Positions 59,721 to 64,000 of a stretch of 64,000 nt of DNA are shown piece by piece. The notes under the pieces were generated by a model. That model had not been told where the DNA came from and ran no database searches. It saw only the letters and a list, made by a program, of their open reading frames with translations. The DNA is taken from NCBI RefSeq assembly GCF_013391405.1, contig NZ_JACBFD010000016.1, positions 1 to 64,000 of the forward strand, given 5' to 3'. The translations under genes were made by a program, and so were the position numbers. Numbering within the stretch: position 1 is the first letter of the stretch; each line of letters opens with the position of its first letter. The stretch is from Staphylococcus sp. GSSP0090 (GTDB lineage Bacteria; Bacillota; Bacilli; Staphylococcales; Staphylococcaceae).

Positions 59721-60185
59721 TCAAACAATAGGTAACCATATCTCCGTAACATAGTCATCTTCTCTAATCGGTCCTTCTTTATATAATTCAAAAAATGGTG
59801 CATGTCTTATTTCATAATCCAATTGGGGTAAAATATCTCTGTTAATGTGTTGCATCGCTTTTTTAATTGATTCAGGTACAGGCCCTTTAGCATCAAATAC
59901 TAAGTATCTACCGCCTTCCAATTCCGTGTTACGCCACTTGTCATCTTTATGCTCACTGGTTACACCTATTAAGTAATGCATCTCCCCACTATCGTGTGGC
60001 TTGCAAACACCAAGTAAGCCAGGTAATTGATTATTTCCTAGCTCTATTAATTGATCTTTTTTGCCGCTATCATCAAACTCCATCCAAAACATAAAAATAT
60101 TTTCTTGTGCTTTTTGTCCAGTAGCATATATCTTTTTCTCGCCAATCACTGATAATGTTGGTAGAATCTCAATTCTATAATTCAT
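59721..60185 (-). CDS. GyrI-like/AraC effector-binding domain protein
   Basis: A 154-residue stand-alone GyrI-like (SHS2) domain, usually a small-molecule binding module or gyrase-protecting protein. IEILPTLSVIGEKKIYAT, GVCKPHDSGEMHYLIGVTSE, GGRYLVFDAKGPVPESIKKAMQHI and the C-terminal EIWLPIV strand match the family. Without a DNA-binding domain it may be a sponge or hydrolase for xenobiotics. AGGGGGA precedes the ATG. Confidence 0.85.
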   Translation of the reverse strand: MNYRIEILPTLSVIGEKKIYATGQKAQENIFMFWMEFDDSGKKDQLIELGNNQLPGLLGVCKPHDSGEMHYLIGVTSEHKDDKWRNTELEGGRYLVFDAKGPVPESIKKAMQHINRDILPQLDYEIRHAPFFELYKEGPIREDDYVTEIWLPIV

Positions 60186-60368
60186 TCATATTCCCCCTCA
60201 TCCTCTTTTTTGCCATTATACCCAAAACATCTATAAAATAGCCATGACAAACTATTCATTTAATATTCAAGCATCTTAATAGGAAACTTATTATGAATAG
60301 ATATATAATAATAACAATTAACTTCAATCACACTTTTGTTGAGTAAAATTTACTAGGAGATTTTCAAT

Positions 60369-61016
60369 ATGAATTCAAATATTTTATCTGTAAAACCCAT
60401 CAGTCAATTATTTCCAATTCCTATGATTATGGGATGTGAAGGTGTTTCAGCAGCAATGATCTTACAATTTAATCACATCAATATACCAGCAACGGAAATT
60501 ATGCGTCACTGGCCAAGACATAGAAACAATCCTTACAAAGGTTACGTAGGGCATCATTTATGGATAAAATTAGGCCATCATCAGACTATTTTTCCAACTG
60601 CACTCGTACCACATCTTAGACGTTATTCGAATCATGTGGTTGATAGTACGGGACAATCATTAACTGATTTATGTCACATCATTGACCAAGGACAGCCTGT
60701 AGTCATTTATCATACTGTACTGGGTAAAAGACCTTATCGCCGTACTTATAAACTGGACAACCAACCAACAAAATTAGTGGCCAACATCCATGTCACCGTT
60801 CTCGTTGGTTATGATGCACAACATTATTATTATATTGATCCGTTATGGTCACACTTGGGGAAATCGTTCGTATTACCAGCTATGATTCCAAATAAATATC
60901 AATTGATAAAAATTGAAAAAACAAAATTAGAACAAAGTTATGATGCGCCTGGACGTATGAGTTTCCATTTATCACGAGCTGATAATAAAATGGCTTCTCT
61001 ATCAAGAATACAATAG
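60369..61016 (+). CDS. C39-like peptidase (YvpB type)
   Basis: A 215-residue papain-like C39_2 family protein. The nucleophile is in MGCEGVSAAMIL (Cys22), His in IHVTVLVGYD (His about 140) and Asp in YYIDPLW. It lacks an obvious signal peptide and lacks an ABC transporter, unlike bacteriocin-processing C39 peptidases, so it is of the cytosolic or leaderless YvpB type. TAGGAG precedes the ATG. Substrate unknown. Confidence 0.8.
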   Translation: MNSNILSVKPISQLFPIPMIMGCEGVSAAMILQFNHINIPATEIMRHWPRHRNNPYKGYVGHHLWIKLGHHQTIFPTALVPHLRRYSNHVVDSTGQSLTDLCHIIDQGQPVVIYHTVLGKRPYRRTYKLDNQPTKLVANIHVTVLVGYDAQHYYYIDPLWSHLGKSFVLPAMIPNKYQLIKIEKTKLEQSYDAPGRMSFHLSRADNKMASLSRIQ

Positions 61017-61105
61017 CAATCTGACTTATCATTTAAAGACACACTTTATTTGACTGAGTGATAATAACATTAAAAACATTACTCTAAATACAGAGTCTGT
61101 TAGCT

Positions 61106-61915
61106 TTAAATACGCATTGTATATAACGCTTGATCAATTTCTTGAGTAATATCATCTGAACGCCACTCTCGTTGATACCCAAGGCAAGGACAAATATAAG
61201 TAATACCTTGTTCCTCAAAACGATTTCTAAAATGTACATGACCCATAATACTGTAACGGATAGGATACTGTTTATAAATTTCATCAAAATCAGATGTTCC
61301 AATAAAGGCATTAAAATAATCAAATAATCGATGTGGCATCGGCACTGCAAATTTTGGATGTGTCACGATATGTGTCATTAAAATAATATGTTTATCTTTC
61401 ACTTTTTCTATATCTTTAAGCGCTTGCTTTGCTGCAATTTTTGATAATTTTCTATCGGGTATCGGCCAATCAATTTTCACCTTATCTTGCCAAGTTGCAC
61501 CGTAGTATTTTCTACGTTCAATGCGTTCAAGAGAAAATTCGGGACTTGCATAAGAATAATCATACCAACCTGTATTGCCTACAATTGCCCATTCGCCATT
61601 TAAATTGTATGGTTTACCAATTAAACAAGATTCCATATTCATATACTTGTCTAATATTTCAATTGACGTCGCATTGGTATCTGATGACCAAAAGTCATGA
61701 TTACCAGGAATAAACAAAATTTTTATTTGAGCTTGCGCTTCTACTGTTTCAATAAAAGTTTGAGTTAACTTGTAATGATTCGAGATATCTCCAGCAATTA
61801 ATAATAATTCTATTTGTTTACGCTGTATTGCCTTTATAAGTTCATATTCATAATCCTTGGGCTTTAAAGTCTTATGCCTATCAATATGTAAATCCGAAAT
61901 AACACCTATGTTCAT
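61106..61915 (-). CDS. Calcineurin-like metallophosphoesterase
   Basis: A 269-residue metallophosphoesterase with the complete metal motif set: GVISDLHID (DxH), LLLIAGDISN (GD), IPGNHDFW (GNHD), MTHIVTHP (H) and MGHVHF (GHxH). It may hydrolyse phosphodiesters or phosphoproteins; the family covers both. I start at the ATG at 61915 (MNIGVISDLH) with AGAGGA upstream rather than the GTG at 61924. Convergent with the C39-like gene. Confidence 0.87.
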   Translation of the reverse strand: MNIGVISDLHIDRHKTLKPKDYEYELIKAIQRKQIELLLIAGDISNHYKLTQTFIETVEAQAQIKILFIPGNHDFWSSDTNATSIEILDKYMNMESCLIGKPYNLNGEWAIVGNTGWYDYSYASPEFSLERIERRKYYGATWQDKVKIDWPIPDRKLSKIAAKQALKDIEKVKDKHIILMTHIVTHPKFAVPMPHRLFDYFNAFIGTSDFDEIYKQYPIRYSIMGHVHFRNRFEEQGITYICPCLGYQREWRSDDITQEIDQALYTMRI

Positions 61916-62100
61916 ATTTATCACATTCCTCTATTAACTTAACATCACCATTATGACATATTCCGTTAAGTATTATTAAACGATGCGCCTAATCTATTTT
62001 TTGAAATAAATATTTAATTTAGCAACATTCTATTTATGACTATCTATGCTTTTTATATAATGATAAGATATAATAATCAAAAAAATAACTAGGAGTTTAT

Positions 62101-64000
62101 ATGCTATTACTAGAAGCTTTTTTAATCTTTATTATTGCTGTGATAATCAGTTCAATTATTCATAATAAATTCCCTAAAGTGCCCATGGCATTTGTTCAAA
62201 TTGGTTTAGGTGTATGTCTTTATGTCCTTCCTATCCCTTTGCATTTTGAATTTAACTCAGAAGTATTTATGATGGCAGTCATTGCACCATTATTATTTGT
62301 GGAAGGCACACATGTATCAAGAACTAAGCTATTAGAATATCGTAAACCCATCATTCTAATGGCTATGGCGCTCGTCTTTACTACCGTTATTGGTGTTGGT
62401 TACTTTATTGCATGGATTTGGCCAGAGCTTCCTATGCCAGCAGCATTTGCAATTGCTGCCATTCTTTGCCCGACTGATGCTGTGGCAGTTCAAGCGATAA
62501 CTAAAGGAAAGATTCTGCCTAAAGGTGCACTATCTATACTGGAAGGTGAGTCCCTTTTAAATGATGCTGCTGGTATTATTTCATTCAAAATTGCAGTAAC
62601 AGCCTTAGTTACAGGTGCTTTCTCTGCATTTGATGCAATTGAACAATTTATTATTTCTACTATACTAGGCGTTATCATAGGTATTGTTATCGGTATGTTA
62701 ATCGTGCGTTTACGTATTTATTTATCAATGAATAAAGGGCTTAAAGATAGTAACACGATGATCTTTATTCAATTACTGACGCCTTTTGCAGTCTATTTCA
62801 TCGCTGAAATCTTGCACGCTTCAGGTATTATCGCAGTCGTTATTGCTGGTTTAATTCATGGATTTGAACGTGATCGTTTAATACGTGCTCAAACTGAGTT
62901 ACAAATGAACTACAATCAAATTTGGAGTACCTTAAGTTATGTGCTGAATGGTTTTGTTTTCGTCGTATTAGGTTTCATCATTCCAGAAGTCGTTTCCGAG
63001 ATTATCAATAAAGAACCTGAAAATATTCAATTTCTAATCACGACAACATTACTTATCGCTCTAGCTATTTACGTATTTCGTTTTATTTGGGTCTTTATCT
63101 TGTTTAAACAATTTTACTTTCCAAATAACATTCAATCGTATTTAAATGACAAGCAAGAAACACCACCTAAAAGGATTCATTATGCATTTATCATGACCAT
63201 GTGTGGTATTCACGGTACGATTTCATTATCAATGGCTCTGACCTTGCCAACTTTACTTGCTCAGCAACAAACATTTATCTATAAAAATGACTTACTATTT
63301 ATAGCATCATTAATGGTAATTATTAGCTTAGTCATGGCACAAATCGTACTCCCATTGATTACACCCTCTGAGCAGCGCGTAGCTTCAAATTCTATGAGTT
63401 ACGTTGCTGCAAAAGCATTTATTGTCCAGAATGTAATTAAACATTTTAAAGTTAAATCTAAGGAAAATGAGTCTATAAATTATACGACTGTGATATCCGA
63501 GTACTATGATGAATTATTCTTTTTACTTCAGATGTCACCAGAAGATAATAATGCTAAAGAAATGAAACGACTCGAAGATATTGCCATTGAGGAAGAATCT
63601 GAGACATTGGAACGCTTAGTTTCTCAAAATAAAATAGATCGACAAACTATTTTTAATTATCGGTCTGCATTAGAAACATCAAGACAGTATAAAGAATCAA
63701 CTGCACTCCATAAATTCAAAGTAGTAATAAAGATGCTTATTTTAAGATTTAGAGCTAAAAAGCATACAGATACATCACAGATGGAACAATTTAAATCTAA
63801 TTTCCAAGAAGTTAAAAAAATTATGCGTATTGTAAATCACAACGTAGCATTACGTTTAAAGTCTGAACAAACGAGTGGCAATGTATTAGAAGTAAGTATC
63901 GTTTTAAATCAGTATTACAATAGGTTACACAGAATTAGAAAAAGCCAAAATAAACATAATCAAACACCCGCTTCTATTACAGAAGAACACAAGCTTGAAG
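62101..64000 (+). CDS. CPA1-family Na+/H+ antiporter, C-terminus cut by window end
   Basis: An open frame of at least 633 codons that runs off the right edge. MLLLEAFLIFIIAVIISSII begins a 12-13 helix antiporter domain (1-420). ILCPTDAVAVQAI and EGESLLNDAAGII carry the ion-binding acids of the CPA1/NhaP group. The cytosolic tail after residue 430 is long, charged and helical (KHFKVKSKENESINY ... RLHRIRKSQNKHN) and continues past the window. It exchanges Na+ or K+ for H+. TAGGAG precedes the ATG. In staphylococci one such protein has a regulatory tail; whether this tail binds a nucleotide cannot be seen here. Confidence 0.88.
   Translation, partial: MLLLEAFLIFIIAVIISSIIHNKFPKVPMAFVQIGLGVCLYVLPIPLHFEFNSEVFMMAVIAPLLFVEGTHVSRTKLLEYRKPIILMAMALVFTTVIGVGYFIAWIWPELPMPAAFAIAAILCPTDAVAVQAITKGKILPKGALSILEGESLLNDAAGIISFKIAVTALVTGAFSAFDAIEQFIISTILGVIIGIVIGMLIVRLRIYLSMNKGLKDSNTMIFIQLLTPFAVYFIAEILHASGIIAVVIAGLIHGFERDRLIRAQTELQMNYNQIWSTLSYVLNGFVFVVLGFIIPEVVSEIINKEPENIQFLITTTLLIALAIYVFRFIWVFILFKQFYFPNNIQSYLNDKQETPPKRIHYAFIMTMCGIHGTISLSMALTLPTLLAQQQTFIYKNDLLFIASLMVIISLVMAQIVLPLITPSEQRVASNSMSYVAAKAFIVQNVIKHFKVKSKENESINYTTVISEYYDELFFLLQMSPEDNNAKEMKRLEDIAIEEESETLERLVSQNKIDRQTIFNYRSALETSRQYKESTALHKFKVVIKMLILRFRAKKHTDTSQMEQFKSNFQEVKKIMRIVNHNVALRLKSEQTSGNVLEVSIVLNQYYNRLHRIRKSQNKHNQTPASITEEHKLE

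Overview
The window reads as a chromosomal segment of a Staphylococcus from the saprophyticus/xylosus side of the genus. The base composition is AT-rich, ribosome binding sites are strong (AAGGAGG-type) and TTG/GTG starts are common. The backbone matches the gene order I remember around scrA, rsp, gltT, sarZ, nar and nir in S. aureus. The sucrose permease, the saprophyte-type sugar genes and the position of the lipase gene point away from S. aureus itself. The species call is inference. I see no prophage, insertion sequence, rRNA, tRNA or CRISPR array.

Layout. 1-7.3 kb is carbon and sulfur accessory metabolism: the start of a DhaK-type kinase gene, a zinc polyol dehydrogenase, a DeoR repressor, a YfcC-family permease, two overlapping flavin monooxygenase genes and an SDR dehydrogenase. 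7.4-12.7 kb holds the NptA phosphate transporter, a YhgE/Pip membrane protein with a divergent TetR regulator, and a CorA magnesium channel. 13-21.6 kb holds the sucrose PTS permease, a free-standing amidase, the AraC regulator Rsp, a DUF4889 protein, glutamate symporter GltT, a DUF3139 protein and redox regulator SarZ. Two tandem Hsp20 genes follow at 21.9-22.7 kb.

22.8-43.7 kb is a nitrate/nitrite respiration island: narT, the narGHJI-nreABC operon, a secreted lipase gene sitting between the two operons, and the sirB-sirC-nirB-nirD-cobA operon, followed by a GNAT gene, a formate/nitrite channel and an Rrf2 regulator. Together they take nitrate in, reduce it to nitrite at the membrane, reduce nitrite to ammonium in the cytosol, make the siroheme that NirB needs, and sense oxygen, nitrate and NADH. 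I can place a consensus Rex site and NreC-like sites in front of these operons.

44-64 kb is mixed: a PadR/HAAS regulator pair divergent from a HhH-NTF2 fusion and an SRPBCC protein, a YceI protein, the zinc lipoprotein AdcA-ZinT behind two Zur boxes, lipoprotein DsbA, a DUF4467 lipoprotein, a FemABX enzyme, an ASCH protein, an MdeA-like drug exporter, a 34-residue basic protein behind a Zur-box-like site, GpmA, a miniature SceD-like protein, a manganese-type CDF exporter, GtrA, a Bcr/CflA exporter, a GyrI-like protein, a C39-like peptidase, a metallophosphoesterase and a Na+/H+ antiporter cut by the window end.

Two non-coding families run through the whole window. One is an intergenic element bounded by GGGACAAAAA inverted repeats with modular insides (about six copies). 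The other is a terminator hairpin built on ACTGYCRRCAAAGT (four close copies). These, the Zur-linked small protein, the PadR cluster and the domesticated amidase are the parts least explained by standard annotation.
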